The position numbers and the translations under genes are program-made. The notes beneath the pieces are model-generated. The model was not told the DNA's origin. It ran no database searches and saw nothing but the letters and a program-made list of their open reading frames with translations. Positions 1 to 10,197 of a DNA stretch of 64,000 bases are shown here, one piece after another. Positions within the stretch are counted from its first letter, which is position 1, and each line of letters opens with the position of its first letter. Source of the DNA: Acidobacteriaceae bacterium (GTDB lineage: Bacteria; Acidobacteriota; Terriglobia; Terriglobales; Acidobacteriaceae); contig DAIDKP010000013.1 in assembly GCA_027449965.1 (NCBI GenBank), positions 62,001 to 126,000 on the forward strand, written 5' to 3'.

Positions 1-2
1 AG

Positions 3-1007
3 GCCGGACTGCCCATGGTCAATCTCCAGGCAAGTTCGGGCGGCAAGCGGCATCGCCTGATCGTGCAGGCATGGGATGGAATGAAACAGCGCGTCGCCGA
101 CACCAAAACGTTCTTCACGTCTCCGGGGCTGGGCAATCGGCTCAAGGTTGCGCTGTATGAACAGCTTCCGTATCACCCGCAGCAGATCAATGCCGGCACG
201 ACGTGGAGTTTCCCGCTGAGCAGCGCCCTGGCGGTGAGCGAGATCCGTGCTGTCGGGCAGCCTACGGTCTACACGCCGCCGCAGAAAAAGAATGCCAAAC
301 CGCCCCGGCACAAGTCGCCCGTTCCGGCTACTGGTACTCTCAGCGCTTCCGCAGACCCCAAACCGCACTGGCTCATTCATGCCGAGTTAGAGACGCCGCT
401 CGATTCGCGATCGGCAAAGGCGGGTGATCCGATCCAGGCGCGTGTGGTCGAGCCGGTCTATGACGGGCAGCGTCACCTTGCCATCCCGCAGGGATCGATG
501 CTGATCGGACGTGTGACGACGAGCAAAGCGGCGCGCTCCTTTGGCCGTAACGGGCATCTTCGCTTCAGTTTTCAGCAGTTGAAGCTGCCTGCGGCTCCGG
601 TGCAACAGGTGCAAGGCTCTGTGACCGGAGCCTTGGCTGGCGGCGGCAAAGCGATGGCAATGGATGCCGAGGGTAACGTCTCCGGCAAGAACAACGGCAG
701 CGTGCTTGCGCCGATCGCTCTGGGACTGCTTGCCGGCCACGCGCTTGATACGGATGGCAATATGACGGCGCAGACCGGCGTTGCCTCGAACGGCTTTGGA
801 GCTATCGGCCGCATCGTCGGATTGACAGCTGGATCCCGTTCGCTCGCTGCGGGCATCGGGTTTTACGCGGTTGGGCTTACCATTACACAAACCTGGCTTC
901 GCGACGGTCACCAGATCGTTTTTCCGCAGGGTACACGGATCGACATTGACACAGCCCCACTGACGGAGCCGATCTTGAAACCGCAGAGCGTGAAGCCGCA
1001 AAGCTAA
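3..1007 (+). CDS. Hypothetical protein, 5'-truncated by window edge
   Basis: The frame is open from the left edge with no stop before the first ATG at 15, so the gene probably starts outside the window. What remains is about 330 residues. It has a proline/lysine-rich linker (around residues 90-115), then a beta-rich region with a motif like IPQGSMLIGRV and a glycine-rich stretch (TGALAGGGKAM). The phrase 'LPQGS-LIGRV' recalls the C-terminal barrel of TrbI/VirB10-like conjugation proteins, and a later FPQGTRIDI repeats the theme. The resemblance is weak and there are no other transfer genes nearby, so I do not assign a function. It ends 9 bases before the convergent glycosyltransferase gene. 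Confidence 0.7.
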   Translation, partial: AGLPMVNLQASSGGKRHRLIVQAWDGMKQRVADTKTFFTSPGLGNRLKVALYEQLPYHPQQINAGTTWSFPLSSALAVSEIRAVGQPTVYTPPQKKNAKPPRHKSPVPATGTLSASADPKPHWLIHAELETPLDSRSAKAGDPIQARVVEPVYDGQRHLAIPQGSMLIGRVTTSKAARSFGRNGHLRFSFQQLKLPAAPVQQVQGSVTGALAGGGKAMAMDAEGNVSGKNNGSVLAPIALGLLAGHALDTDGNMTAQTGVASNGFGAIGRIVGLTAGSRSLAAGIGFYAVGLTITQTWLRDGHQIVFPQGTRIDIDTAPLTEPILKPQSVKPQS

Positions 1008-1016
1008 AGTGGCATT

Positions 1017-2279
1017 TTAGCGTGGTGGCTGTCCGTTCCCGATCGTCGAACGCACCGCCGTCAAGACGCGCTGTTGATATCCGGCCCACGACAACGCACG
1101 CGTCTGCTGCAATGCCGCGTCGCTCATTGACTTCAGCAACTCGCGATCCTGATGCAGTCGAAGCAGCCGTTCGGTAATAGTCTGGGGCGAGCGAATGGGC
1201 ACCAGGAAGCTATCGACGCCATCGCGCAGAATATCTTCTCCGCCGGAGTTTGGCGTAGTAATGACAGGCAGCCCCTGGGAGATCGCTTCGCCCAGCACCA
1301 GCGCCAACCCCTCAAACAGCGACGGGAAGACGAAAACATCGTGCGCACGCATCTCTTTGAGCACCTGCGCGTGCGGCAGCGAGGCAATCCAGCGATATCG
1401 TGCGCAAGCTGCATCGAGGGCCGCGCACTCCTCGGTCGATCTTCGTCCGATCACCGTCAGCGTCACCGCGTCGCCCAGCATCTCGACCGCTTCGAACAGA
1501 TCGGCGATGCCTTTGCGCTGGGAGAGTCCGCCCACAAAGAGCACACGTAGGGGCTGCTCACGCCGCGTGAGCGCGCGCGGGGCAGCCACGGTTGCTGGAA
1601 CGCCGAACGGTGCGACTATCGTTTGTTTCGGCTCGCCCGGAAACTGCTCGAGCGTGCGGCGAACAAAGCTGCTGGGCACGAGTACGATGTCGGCCAGCGC
1701 AAGCTCCTCGTCCTTGCGTGCGCACTTGGCCGGGCTGTCGGTCAGCGCCTGCAGCGTAGCGGCCCACTGTGGACGGCGCTCGGCCTCTTCGACGGCCATG
1801 GCGCGGCTGGCTCGCCAGTAGCCAATGGGAAGATCGTAGATGCAGCGAAGGCCGAGTTGCCTGGCCGAGCGAAACTGCTCCAGCGCACCATCCTCATAGG
1901 CATATACGGCGCGCGCTTCCGGAAACTTTTGTAGCCGCCGCGCCACGAAGCGGTCCAGATCGCGATAGACAGTGTCGATTGAAAACGGCTGCGTTTCGCC
2001 GGCAGTTAGTCCATGCAAACCCATGCGCGGAAGCAGATGGCGCATCATCTCGCGCGCCGGACGCGTTCTCACTTTTTCTGCAGGAATCTGTACGCGCGCA
2101 CGACGCTCGAGTGTCCTACGCAGCGGACCGGGAACCAGTCGCGCAAGGGGCGCATCCGCGCGCCAGTGAATGCAGGTGTAGAAGGCGGAGAGCAACAGGT
2201 GCTCGTCCAGTGCAGCGGCCACCGCAGCCACGTTTGCGTTGCCGGTGGGATGGCTGAGCAGGACCACCGCTACTCCCAC
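1017..2279 (-). CDS. Glycosyltransferase family 4 (GT-B fold)
   Basis: This is a 420-residue retaining-type glycosyltransferase that probably moves a sugar from a nucleotide-sugar donor onto a glycan or lipid acceptor at the inner membrane. The C-terminal half has the family hallmarks: [13 protein letters not shown] (donor-binding start), a segment like [19 protein letters not shown] holding the conserved ExxxxxxxE region, and [13 protein letters not shown]. The N-terminal half is the more variable acceptor domain. The start is a GTG inside the end of guaA (10-base overlap), so it is probably translated by coupling from the guaA message. No other polysaccharide genes are adjacent, so the acceptor is unknown. 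Confidence 0.88.
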   Translation of the reverse strand: MGVAVVLLSHPTGNANVAAVAAALDEHLLLSAFYTCIHWRADAPLARLVPGPLRRTLERRARVQIPAEKVRTRPAREMMRHLLPRMGLHGLTAGETQPFSIDTVYRDLDRFVARRLQKFPEARAVYAYEDGALEQFRSARQLGLRCIYDLPIGYWRASRAMAVEEAERRPQWAATLQALTDSPAKCARKDEELALADIVLVPSSFVRRTLEQFPGEPKQTIVAPFGVPATVAAPRALTRREQPLRVLFVGGLSQRKGIADLFEAVEMLGDAVTLTVIGRRSTEECAALDAACARYRWIASLPHAQVLKEMRAHDVFVFPSLFEGLALVLGEAISQGLPVITTPNSGGEDILRDGVDSFLVPIRSPQTITERLLRLHQDRELLKSMSDAALQQTRALSWAGYQQRVLTAVRSTIGNGQPPR

Positions 2280-3820
2280 TCGATGGTGCCGGGCGGCTTT
2301 GAGGTGATGTCATAGACGACGCGGTTGATGCCGCGCACCTCATTGACGATGCGGTTGGAGATGCGCTTCAGCAGTTCGTGCGGCAGGGGCGTCCAGTCGG
2401 CGGTCATGCCGTCTTCGGAGTGTACGGCGCGGACGGCACAGGTGTAAGCGTAGGTGCGCTGGTCACCCATGACGCCGACGCTGCGGACCGGTAGCAAGAC
2501 AGCAAAACTTTGCCAAATCTGCGAGTACAACCCTGCGGCCTTGATCTCTGCGACGACGATTTCGTCGGCGTTCTGGAGGATCTCAACACGCTCGGCTGTC
2601 ACCTCGCCGACGATGCGCACCGCCAGTCCGGGGCCAGGGAATGGCTGACGACCGAGGATGTCTTCCGGCATGCCCAGATCACGGCCAATGCGTCGCACTT
2701 CGTCCTTGAAGAGGTCGCGCAGCGGCTCGATCAGCTTCATCTTCATCCGCTCCGGCAGGCCGCCCACGTTGTGGTGGCTTTTGATCGTCTGCGAGGGTCC
2801 GCGCACGCTGGACGACTCGATGACGTCGGGATAAAGCGTACCCTGGACGAGCCAGTCGATGGAGCCGGACTGAGTGGCGATGCGCTCGGCCTCGGCGTCA
2901 AAGACGGCGATGAATTCGCGCCCGATGATCTTGCGCTTGGTTTCAGGATCGGTGACCGTGGCCAGCTCGCTGAGGAAGCGGGTGGACGCATCGACGGGAA
3001 CAAGATTCAGTCCCAGTTTTTCACGCAGATTTTTCGTCACCTGTTCGAATTCGTTTTTGCGCAGAACGCCGTTGTTGACAAAGACGCAGGTAAGCTGCGC
3101 GCCGATAGCCCGGTGGACCAGCACGGCGGCCACGGACGAATCCACGCCGCCCGAGAGTGCGCACAGTACATGTCCGCTGCCTACTTTTTCGCGAATGGAA
3201 GCGACGGTCGATTCGATAAAGCGGGCCGGGGTCCAGTCGGCCTGCGCGCCGCAGATGCCAAAGACGAAGTTGCGCAGAAGCTGCCCGCCGAGCGGTGTGT
3301 GATGCACCTCTGGATGGAACTGCACGGCCCAGATGCGCCGCTCGTCGTCGGCAATGCCGGCGAGGGCATTCGAGGTCTGGGCGATGAGGCGAAAGCCCTG
3401 CGGCAACTGCTGCGCTTCGTCGCCGTGGCTCATCCACGCTTCGATGGAAGCGGGTAATCCGGCAAAGATGGCCGCATTGGCATCGAGAATCGAGACTTCT
3501 GCGTGACCGTACTCCCGCCGCGCTGCCGGGGCGACACGCCCGCCCAGGTGATGGACGATGAATTGCAGGCCATAGCAGATGCCGAGGACCGGCACGCCGA
3601 GCGCGAGCATCGCTGCGTCAGCGGCAGGTGCGTCGGCGTCATAGACGGACGATGGCCCGCCGGAGAGGATCAGGCCGATGGGTGCATGAGCGCGAATCTC
3701 CGCCAGCGAAGCGGTGCATGGCAGGACGACGGAAAAGACGTTCTGCTCGCGAATGCGACGGGCAATCAGTTGGGTATACTGGGACCCGAAGTCGAGGATG
3801 ACAATAGTTTGTGCAGACAC
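2270..3820 (-). CDS. guaA: GMP synthase (glutamine-hydrolysing)
   Basis: Converts XMP, ATP and glutamine to GMP, the last step of guanine nucleotide synthesis in the cytoplasm. The glutamine amidotransferase class I domain comes first ([15 protein letters not shown], nucleophile segment GICYGLQ, catalytic FHPEV). The ATP-pyrophosphatase P-loop ALSGGVDSS follows, then the dimerisation domain ending in KPPGTIEWE. The ORF track extends 84 codons further upstream, but that part has no family-like sequence. I place the start at the GTG just before [11 protein letters not shown], giving 516 residues, the usual family length. The start has only a weak GGAAG upstream, so this is homology-based. It is divergent from the hydrolase gene at 3918. 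Confidence 0.96.
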   Translation of the reverse strand: MSAQTIVILDFGSQYTQLIARRIREQNVFSVVLPCTASLAEIRAHAPIGLILSGGPSSVYDADAPAADAAMLALGVPVLGICYGLQFIVHHLGGRVAPAARREYGHAEVSILDANAAIFAGLPASIEAWMSHGDEAQQLPQGFRLIAQTSNALAGIADDERRIWAVQFHPEVHHTPLGGQLLRNFVFGICGAQADWTPARFIESTVASIREKVGSGHVLCALSGGVDSSVAAVLVHRAIGAQLTCVFVNNGVLRKNEFEQVTKNLREKLGLNLVPVDASTRFLSELATVTDPETKRKIIGREFIAVFDAEAERIATQSGSIDWLVQGTLYPDVIESSSVRGPSQTIKSHHNVGGLPERMKMKLIEPLRDLFKDEVRRIGRDLGMPEDILGRQPFPGPGLAVRIVGEVTAERVEILQNADEIVVAEIKAAGLYSQIWQSFAVLLPVRSVGVMGDQRTYAYTCAVRAVHSEDGMTADWTPLPHELLKRISNRIVNEVRGINRVVYDITSKPPGTIEWE

Positions 3821-3917
3821 ACTTCCAGTGTGGCACGAAGCATGGGGCAGGGCGCAAGTGCGCCCGGGCAGCGTGGATCGATCAGGAAAACCGAGTGGAC
3901 GGAGGAGGGAATTTCGG

Positions 3918-5069
3918 ATGAGAGTTTGCGTGAGGATCTCCGGAGCGTTTCTGCTGGCAGGGCTGGGGATGGTGGCGTGGCTTGCCGCCGAGCCGTGTGC
4001 GGCAGCGCAGGCGAAGAAAGCCGTCGCCGAGCACGTCGAAGTAGGCACACTGGACCACGCCTCGTTTCGCATCGATATACCGACGCAGTGGAACGGTACG
4101 CTGATTGTTTACTACCACGGATATTCGGAGACGCCGGTCACCTTTGACGCATCGCGACCGAACGAAATTGGCTCCGGATTTGCACGGAAGGGATTTGCCG
4201 TCGTCCAGTCTGGCTACTCGGTCAACGGATTTGCTGTGGAGCAGGCGATGAGCGAGACTGAAGACCTGCGCCGGTACTTCATTGCGCACTATGGCCAGCC
4301 GCGAGAGACGTATGTGACCGGCCACTCGATGGGCGGCGAACTCACGATGGCCACCATCGAAAGCTATCCCGGCCGCTACAACGGCGCGCTGGCGCTCTGC
4401 GGCCTGCTGGAGCCGAGCACATGGGCGATTGAGCACGGCGGAGCCATGCTTGCCGCATTCAATTTCTACTATCCTGGGCTGATGCCTGGGCCGGAACACA
4501 TTCCCGCATCGGTCGATCTTGGGCCGGCGCTGGTGAAGAAGATGTTGCCGCATCTGCATGACAACCCCACGGGCTACGCGGAGATGAAAGCGCTGGGGCA
4601 CTTCAAGACGGATGAGGACATGGCGGGCGTGCTTGCGTTTCTGGCTTTCATCGAGCGTGACTTTGAGCAGAAGCTGGGCGCGCCGGTGCTGAACAATGCC
4701 AACTTCATCTACTTCGGCGGACCCGACGACAACGCGCTCAACGCGGGCGTGCATCGCTACACGGCCTCGAACGCGGTGCTTGATTACCTGAAGACCTGGT
4801 ACACGCCGACCGGAGTGCTGGACCGCCCGATGCTCGCTGTCCACACGACCTATGATCCGATCATTCCGCCGGACACGGTAAGCCAGTATGCGGACCAGGT
4901 GCAGCGCATGGGCAGCAGCCGATTCTTTGTGCAGCAGTTTGTCGAGGCCGACGGACATTGCAACATCAACGGCAAGCAGACGATGATTGCCTTCGACGAG
5001 CTGTTGACGTGGGTACATTCGGGGCATCGACCTGCGCCGGGCCTGGTGCCGGCAGCTTCAGTCCAATAG
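3918..5069 (+). CDS. Secreted alpha/beta hydrolase
   Basis: A 383-residue exported esterase/peptidase-like hydrolase of unknown substrate. The start is the ATG preceded by an excellent GGAGGAGG ribosome site; the longer ORF start at 3714 lies inside guaA on the other strand. Residues 1-32 form a signal peptide ([19 protein letters not shown], then a cleavage-like AAAQA). The core has the oxyanion region YYHGYSE, the nucleophile elbow GHSMGG and a likely catalytic Asp near TTYDPIIPP; a late DGHCNI supplies the probable His. It is divergent from guaA with a short intergenic region. It could be a feruloyl/tannase-like esterase, but there are no substrate clues. Confidence 0.85.
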   Translation: MRVCVRISGAFLLAGLGMVAWLAAEPCAAAQAKKAVAEHVEVGTLDHASFRIDIPTQWNGTLIVYYHGYSETPVTFDASRPNEIGSGFARKGFAVVQSGYSVNGFAVEQAMSETEDLRRYFIAHYGQPRETYVTGHSMGGELTMATIESYPGRYNGALALCGLLEPSTWAIEHGGAMLAAFNFYYPGLMPGPEHIPASVDLGPALVKKMLPHLHDNPTGYAEMKALGHFKTDEDMAGVLAFLAFIERDFEQKLGAPVLNNANFIYFGGPDDNALNAGVHRYTASNAVLDYLKTWYTPTGVLDRPMLAVHTTYDPIIPPDTVSQYADQVQRMGSSRFFVQQFVEADGHCNINGKQTMIAFDELLTWVHSGHRPAPGLVPAASVQ

Positions 5070-5161
5070 TCCGAATCGAGACAGTGTGCAGCGGGGCAGC
5101 ATGGAGCCGTGGACATAGCTGTTAGGGTTTTGCCGCGGCAAATGCGGGAGCCGGTGCGAGA

Positions 5162-7459
5162 TCAGAAGTGGAAGCGGTAACGCAGCTCGCCGTAGATCAT
5201 GCGTGGATCGTTGAAATGAAATCCGCCGACGGTGATGGAGTTGTCGAGCAGGACGCGATGATTGGTGACATTGACGATGGTGGCTGAAGCGCGCCATTGT
5301 TGTCCGAAGCTTTTACCCCCGGAGATGTCAAAGGTGGTGTGAGCTGGAAGATAGTTGGCGTTGTATGGGCCTTCGTTCGCTCCGGCCAGTCCATTGTGGA
5401 GTCCTGAGCCGTAGTAGACATTAGATGAGAACCAGGAGCGAAGCGGCAACTGAAGCGTGAAGCCGGTGTTGAGGGTATCGCGTTGGTCGTGGTCGACAGG
5501 GACATAGGCAGGCCCGATGTTGCAAGAGGGATCGGTGGGAATGGAGCAGGCGAATCCACCGATGATTGCTCCGCGTTCCTCGGCAATCTGGTTGGAGTAG
5601 GTGAGATAAAACTGACCGCGGCGTGCGACCTGGGGTGAGTGAAGGGTCATCTCCCAGCCGCGAATGAGTGCGCCATCGACGGCGATGGGAAAGTAGAGAT
5701 TGGACTCGCCGACGTTGGAGTGGTCGAGGAAGTTGTTGACGCGGGTTTGGAAGTTGTCGATGTCGAGCAGCCATCCGCGCTCGGGAATCTGGATGCCGAA
5801 CTGATGCTCTTCATCGCGCTCGGAGGGCAGTGGGACAAAGGTGTTTTCGCCGCTTTGGTGCGTGACGTAATCGAGTAGCCCGGTCGACACGGTCTCGACG
5901 GGCGCGGGCTGAAAGTAGTGACCGTAAAAGCCACGGAGCACCCAGTTGAGGCGAGGAATCCTGGCGGTCGCGCCGATGCGCGGATAGTTTGCTTCTTCAT
6001 TGAGCTGACTGCGAAAGATGGAGAAGCGCATGCCGCCGAGCAGGGTGATCCACTGGTTCACACGCCAGTGGTCTTCCAGATAGAACTCGACCAGTCCGGC
6101 ACTCGTGGCAGAGGTTTGATTGGGCACACTGGCGGAGGCCCCATCGTTGATCTGCAAGCCGAAGAGATCGTTCTCGGCCTGATAGAAGCTGTACATTCCG
6201 CCGGATAGACTATTCTGCGGGAACTCGGCGTGAACGTCGGCCTGCATACCGGCGTAGTTGGAGCGCTGATGCCAGGTGGTGGCGACGGGCACGTCCGTGG
6301 GCAGGGAGTTGTAGTTGGCAGTGTTGAAGTGATAGAACGGCGCCACTTGCCAGGTGAGCTTTGGGCTTACGGTGTGAACCCAGTTGGAGATCAGAAAAGC
6401 ATCCTGCTCCTTTTGCGCGTCCCGGAGTCCATAGGAGGCGTAGTAGCCGGAGGCAGTCTCGTAGTCTGTCGTGCTGGGATCGTATGGAATGTCGAAATAG
6501 TCCTGCCGGTACTGGCCGACAAATCGGAGTTGATCCGCTTCTGTCTGATTGCGAATGACGGACGCGAAAAGGCTCTGGGAGTTGGTGCTGTCATGGTAGA
6601 TGGCAGTCACGGGTGTTTGCAGTCCGTAGTTGGCGCGAGAGCCGGTCAGGCTGGTGTACCAGGCAGTCTGACGGGTGTGATTGCCCAGCGAGAGCTGCAT
6701 CTCGCCTTCGCCGAGGTTGCCGCCGATAACGCGCAAATCTCCCTGGCGGTCCCGCTCGAATCCATTTCTCGGTAGCACGTCAAAGACGCCGTATGTTCTG
6801 TCGCCCAGCTCGGCCGAGTAGCTGCCACGGTCCACTTCGAGTTGCTCGATATCGCCGGGATCGATCTGCGGCCCGACGTTGGATGCAATCTTGGTGTTGG
6901 GTATGGCTACGCCATCCAGCATCCACGTGGTCTGGTGGCCGCCACGGATGTGAAGCATGTCGTGCGCCATCAGAGCGCCGGGCACATAATCAGTAATCAT
7001 GGCCACGCCGAGTGTACGGTCAGCACCGGGCGTCTCGGCAATCTGTTCGCGGTTGACGGTAGTTGTGGGAGTGACGGTGTCTGGCTCGGTTGCGGTGGCT
7101 GTGACGGTTTGCTGAACAGTGCCAAGGCTGAGAGGAAAGTGAAGCACGGCGCGCACGCCGGCCTCAATGGTGACGGTGGTGTGGAGCGGCGCAAAACCAG
7201 GCGAAGCGATCGAGACGCGATAGATGCCGATGGGCACATTGGCCAGATCGAATTCGCCAAGGCGATTGGTGGTTCTTTGAAAGCTCAGCTCTGAGCTGAC
7301 AGCATGCAGCTGAACGCGCGCACCGGCAACCGGAAAATGCTGAGGATCATGGACGATGCCGTGTACTGTAGCCAGATCGTTGGCCAAGGCAGGCCTGACT
7401 CCCAGCATCCCCCCAAGCCACAACACAGATAGCATGATCGCTACGCACCGCTTGTGCAT
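5162..7459 (-). CDS. TonB-dependent outer membrane receptor with carboxypeptidase-regulatory N-domain
   Basis: A 765-residue outer-membrane receptor, probably importing a scarce nutrient using TonB energy. The start ATG follows AGGAAGAGG; 67 upstream codons in the ORF track are dropped. In order it shows a signal peptide ending near RPALA, a CarboxypepD_reg-like beta-sandwich (VHGIVHDPQHFPVAGARV), a TonB plug (VNREQIAETPGADRT, MLHIRGGHQTTWMLDGVAIP) and a long barrel ending in aromatic RYRFHF, the usual Omp-type terminus. This domain order is typical of acidobacterial receptors. The substrate is not evident. The gene upstream on the same strand encodes a Cys/His-rich exported protein, which leaves a metal or metal-chelate substrate open. 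Confidence 0.92.
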   Translation of the reverse strand: MHKRCVAIMLSVLWLGGMLGVRPALANDLATVHGIVHDPQHFPVAGARVQLHAVSSELSFQRTTNRLGEFDLANVPIGIYRVSIASPGFAPLHTTVTIEAGVRAVLHFPLSLGTVQQTVTATATEPDTVTPTTTVNREQIAETPGADRTLGVAMITDYVPGALMAHDMLHIRGGHQTTWMLDGVAIPNTKIASNVGPQIDPGDIEQLEVDRGSYSAELGDRTYGVFDVLPRNGFERDRQGDLRVIGGNLGEGEMQLSLGNHTRQTAWYTSLTGSRANYGLQTPVTAIYHDSTNSQSLFASVIRNQTEADQLRFVGQYRQDYFDIPYDPSTTDYETASGYYASYGLRDAQKEQDAFLISNWVHTVSPKLTWQVAPFYHFNTANYNSLPTDVPVATTWHQRSNYAGMQADVHAEFPQNSLSGGMYSFYQAENDLFGLQINDGASASVPNQTSATSAGLVEFYLEDHWRVNQWITLLGGMRFSIFRSQLNEEANYPRIGATARIPRLNWVLRGFYGHYFQPAPVETVSTGLLDYVTHQSGENTFVPLPSERDEEHQFGIQIPERGWLLDIDNFQTRVNNFLDHSNVGESNLYFPIAVDGALIRGWEMTLHSPQVARRGQFYLTYSNQIAEERGAIIGGFACSIPTDPSCNIGPAYVPVDHDQRDTLNTGFTLQLPLRSWFSSNVYYGSGLHNGLAGANEGPYNANYLPAHTTFDISGGKSFGQQWRASATIVNVTNHRVLLDNSITVGGFHFNDPRMIYGELRYRFHF

Positions 7460-7698
7460 TTTCGTTCCTCTTCCTACTGTTTTCAAAGGAGTATTCGCGC
7501 ATCGGACGCACCGGTGCGCATGGTTGCTTTCTGCGCCGGAACCTGTAATGGAGTCACAGCGGCAGAGGCAGGCCGGGGAATGCACCCATGCGAGGTGTGC
7601 CGGTCCGCTATCGCTGGCTGAAGGGCCGACCAGGACGAAGGAAAGCAGGCTATGCCGCAATGGAATCCTGATCCGGAGGAGGGCTTTCGCGCAGTGAC
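7460..7698 (-). promoter_or_regulatory. Leader region of the TonB receptor gene; possible structured RNA
   Basis: These 239 bases separate the small Cys/His protein gene from the receptor, both on the minus strand. Read on the minus strand it contains GGGTGCATTCC followed closely by GCCGCTGTGA. These recall two conserved blocks of cobalamin riboswitches (GGTGcAAaTCC and GCCACTGTgA). A recognisable B12-box (AGYCMGGAGACC type) is not clear, so this is only a candidate. Confidence 0.2.
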
Positions 7699-8139
7699 TT
7701 ATGCTTGTGCGCGATTCTCAGGTGGACCGCGGTCGCACCACAGCTTGCGCGAGAGGGATTGGATGTCGCATCGAACGAGGCGGCTTAGCCTGGCTTCGCA
7801 CCGAATTGGTGTCCAAAGGGGAGATTCATCGGGCATCCACGCGGTTGCCGATGTTGCGGCCCGGGGCGAATCCGGTTGGCAGTTGCACACGGCATGGACG
7901 CCGGGTTGGTGAGGATCTGCCGCCATGAGCGCTCGCAACTGTGCGTTGCTAGTGCCGGTACCGTCCATCATCGGGCAGTGATGCCTGCCATGTCGTTGGC
8001 AACAGCTCGGCAAACTTGAATCTGATGACGCTCCGAAGCTCCAGGTGGCTGCAACGGCTCCCCATGCGAGGATATCGGTTCCTGTGGCCAGCAGCAAAGC
8101 CAGTACAAGAGCCATTCCGGCCTGTTTCCATTTCCGCAT
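7699..8139 (-). CDS. Small exported Cys/His-rich protein
   Basis: A 146-residue protein of unrecognised family. Residues 1-31 are a signal peptide or membrane anchor (MRKWKQAGMALVLALLLATG). A compact cluster CCQRHGRHHCPMMDG follows and suggests metal binding, probably copper or another soft metal. A second pair of cysteines (CNCQ) lies further on, and the C-terminus is arginine-rich and low complexity. It lies directly upstream of the TonB receptor on the same strand and is divergent from hom. The ribosome site is weak. The reading frame is supported by the signal peptide and motif, not by family homology I can name. Confidence 0.6.
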   Translation of the reverse strand: MRKWKQAGMALVLALLLATGTDILAWGAVAATWSFGASSDSSLPSCCQRHGRHHCPMMDGTGTSNAQLRALMAADPHQPGVHAVCNCQPDSPRAATSATAWMPDESPLWTPIRCEARLSRLVRCDIQSLSRKLWCDRGPPENRAQA

Positions 8140-8337
8140 CTGCTTACAGTGTTACATCCAATGAGTGGCAGATACAACCGCAGCGTGGATACTCTGACGG
8201 TTTGGTTCACACGATGAAGATTCGGATGGCTGCGTTGTCTCCGCGCGATTTTGCAGGGTGAGCGAGTGCCGCGAAACTGTGCGGATTCCGTGTGCATTTA
8301 TGATGGAAGGAATCCATTTTCGATAAGGAATTTTCCA

Positions 8338-9618
8338 GTGGCCAAAGCAACGCCCGCCCCTCTTTCTCCGGCTTCTCCCCTTCGAATCGGCCTGATCGGT
8401 TTCGGTACGGTCGGCAGCGCGGTGGCGCGGATTCTGACCGAGTCTGCACCGAGTGGACTGGAGTTGACGATGATCGCGAATCGGGGCGTGGCTCGCAAGC
8501 GCGTGGAGTGGGTTTCTTCGACTGTGCATTGGACGGAAGATGTGGACGAAGTGCTGACGCCGAATGCTCCTGTGGACCTGGTGGTGGAACTGGTGGGCGG
8601 GCTGGAACCGGCCGGGGAGTGGGTGAGGCGCGCGTTGACCGCAGGCAAAAGCGTGGTGACAGCGAATAAAAAGCTGATCGCATTTCACGGGCCGGAACTG
8701 GAAGCACTGGCGCGGGAACATAGCTGCCAGTTACTGTTTGGTGCTGCGGTGGCGGGTGGAATTCCGGTGATTCCGGGCATTGAACATGGCCTGTCCGGTG
8801 ACCGGATCACCCGGGTCGAGGGGATTCTGAACGGGACTTGCAACTTTATTCTTTCGGCGATGGAGTCTGGCGCGGAGTATGCGACGGTGCTGGCCGACGC
8901 GCAGCGTCGCGGCTATGCCGAGGCCGATCCGTCAGAGGATGTGTGTGGATGGGATGCACGGGCCAAGCTGGCGATTCTGATGCGGCTGGCGATGCGCATC
9001 CATGTGGCTCCAGAGACGATTGATGCGCGGCCGATTACCGCAGTCTCCGCCGTGGATTTTTCCTATGCCGCTGAGCTGAATTGCACGATTCGACAGATTG
9101 CGCGCGCCGAGCAGACTGCGGTGGGAGTGGCAGCCGTGGTGGGGCCGATGCTGGTGCCGCGCCGCTCGCCGCTGGCCTGGTCCACAGGAACCGAAAACAT
9201 GGTGGTCACAACGGGCGCCTATGGTGGGGAAGTGGTCTTTTCCGGGCATGGCGCGGGCGGGCATCCGACAGCCGTGGCTGTGTTGAGCGACCTGGCAAAT
9301 CTGGCGCACGGACTGGGGCGGGCACCGGTTGCCTTCCGCGCAGAGCAGGTGAGTGTGGAGCCGGAGGTACCGCACTATATTCGATTTCTGGTTCGGGATC
9401 GGCCGGGGATTGTGGCGGCGATTGCGCAGGCGCTTGCTGCTGAAGGGATCAACCTGAACGCGATTCTGCAAAAGCCGGGCTGTTGCGCAGAGAGTCTGCC
9501 ATTTGTGGTGACGGTGGAGCCGTGTCGCGCCGGGCTGCTGCGCCGCGCATTGGAGGCGATTGCGCAGATGGATTTTCTGCTGGAGCCTCCGCTGGAGATG
9601 CAGATTGTGGAGAAGTAG
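8338..9618 (+). CDS. hom: Homoserine dehydrogenase
   Basis: Reduces aspartate semialdehyde to homoserine with NAD(P)H, feeding threonine and methionine synthesis. The Rossmann motif GLIGFGTVGSAV is at the N-terminus, the catalytic-domain signature GILNGTCNFIL is central, and a C-terminal ACT domain (RFLVRDRPGIVAAIAQAL) indicates allosteric control, probably by threonine. I start at GTG 8338, seven bases after AAGGAA, rather than the earlier ATG; this gives 426 residues, the normal length. It stands alone, with no thrB or thrC next to it. It is transcribed towards rplT and ends at a strong shared terminator. Confidence 0.94.
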   Translation: MAKATPAPLSPASPLRIGLIGFGTVGSAVARILTESAPSGLELTMIANRGVARKRVEWVSSTVHWTEDVDEVLTPNAPVDLVVELVGGLEPAGEWVRRALTAGKSVVTANKKLIAFHGPELEALAREHSCQLLFGAAVAGGIPVIPGIEHGLSGDRITRVEGILNGTCNFILSAMESGAEYATVLADAQRRGYAEADPSEDVCGWDARAKLAILMRLAMRIHVAPETIDARPITAVSAVDFSYAAELNCTIRQIARAEQTAVGVAAVVGPMLVPRRSPLAWSTGTENMVVTTGAYGGEVVFSGHGAGGHPTAVAVLSDLANLAHGLGRAPVAFRAEQVSVEPEVPHYIRFLVRDRPGIVAAIAQALAAEGINLNAILQKPGCCAESLPFVVTVEPCRAGLLRRALEAIAQMDFLLEPPLEMQIVEK

Positions 9619-9644
9619 CTGGGTGGCATTCCAGGGAGCCGATG

Positions 9645-9696
9645 GCAGGCAAAGAAGAGGGTCCGGGGTTAAACCCGGACCCTCTTGTTTGCCTGC
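9645..9696. terminator. Bidirectional intrinsic terminator between hom and rplT
   Basis: A 13-bp perfect stem (AAGAGGGTCCGGG / CCCGGACCCTCTT) with a 6-base loop is extended by a further 9 bp (GCAGGCAAA / TTTGCCTGC) beyond a single G-G mismatch. The A/T tracts at the stem junction suit termination in both directions, matching the convergent genes. Confidence 0.85.
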
Positions 9697-9716
9697 GGAG
9701 CCTGCTGCTGTGGAGA

Positions 9717-10085
9717 TTACTTTGCAGGAGCGGCGAGAGCGGCTTTGGCCTGCTCGATGAGGCGAGTGAAGCCGGCGGCGTCCTGCACGGCGATGTCGGC
9801 GAGCATCTTGCGGTCGAGTTCGATACCAGCTTTCTTGAGGCCGTTGATGAGCTGGGAGTAGCTGTAACCATTCTGTTTGGCAGCAGCAGAGATGCGGACG
9901 ATCCAGAGAGAGCGGAACTGGCGCTTCTTCTGGCGGCGACCGATGTAGGCGAACTTCAGTCCGCGCTCGACGGCTTCCTGAGCTGCCTGATAGAGCTTGG
10001 ATTTGGTGAGGAAGTAGCCGCTGGCTCGCTTGAGAATTTTCTTGCGGCGGTCGTGCCGCTTGGTACCGCGTTTGACGCGTGGCAT
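9717..10085 (-). CDS. rplT: 50S ribosomal protein L20
   Basis: A 122-residue 23S rRNA-binding assembly protein of the large subunit, and a known translational autorepressor of its operon in other bacteria. The N-terminus [18 protein letters not shown] and the motif [18 protein letters not shown] are diagnostic, and the length is standard. The start has a good AAGGAG upstream. It is the last gene after rpmI (112 bases away) on the minus strand and ends at the shared hairpin with hom. Confidence 0.98.
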   Translation of the reverse strand: MPRVKRGTKRHDRRKKILKRASGYFLTKSKLYQAAQEAVERGLKFAYIGRRQKKRQFRSLWIVRISAAAKQNGYSYSQLINGLKKAGIELDRKMLADIAVQDAAGFTRLIEQAKAALAAPAK

Positions 10086-10197
10086 AGTCGAAGCTCCTTT
10101 TCGTGTTTCGTTGTGCGGCTGGAGGCAGGATGTGCCTTTTCACTCGCTTGTGGTGCCTGAATCGATGGTTTGCGGCATGGGTGAGCCGCAGAGCCGA

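Noticed and set aside
2510-3457. 315-codon plus-strand ORF
   Set aside because: Antisense to guaA, whose motifs are complete.
3821-4072. N-terminal extension of guaA in the ORF track
   Set aside because: The additional 84 codons have no GMP-synthase content and overlap the divergent hydrolase gene and its ribosome site.
3882-5027. 381-codon minus-strand ORF
   Set aside because: Antisense shadow of the alpha/beta hydrolase, which has a signal peptide, ribosome site and GHSMGG motif.
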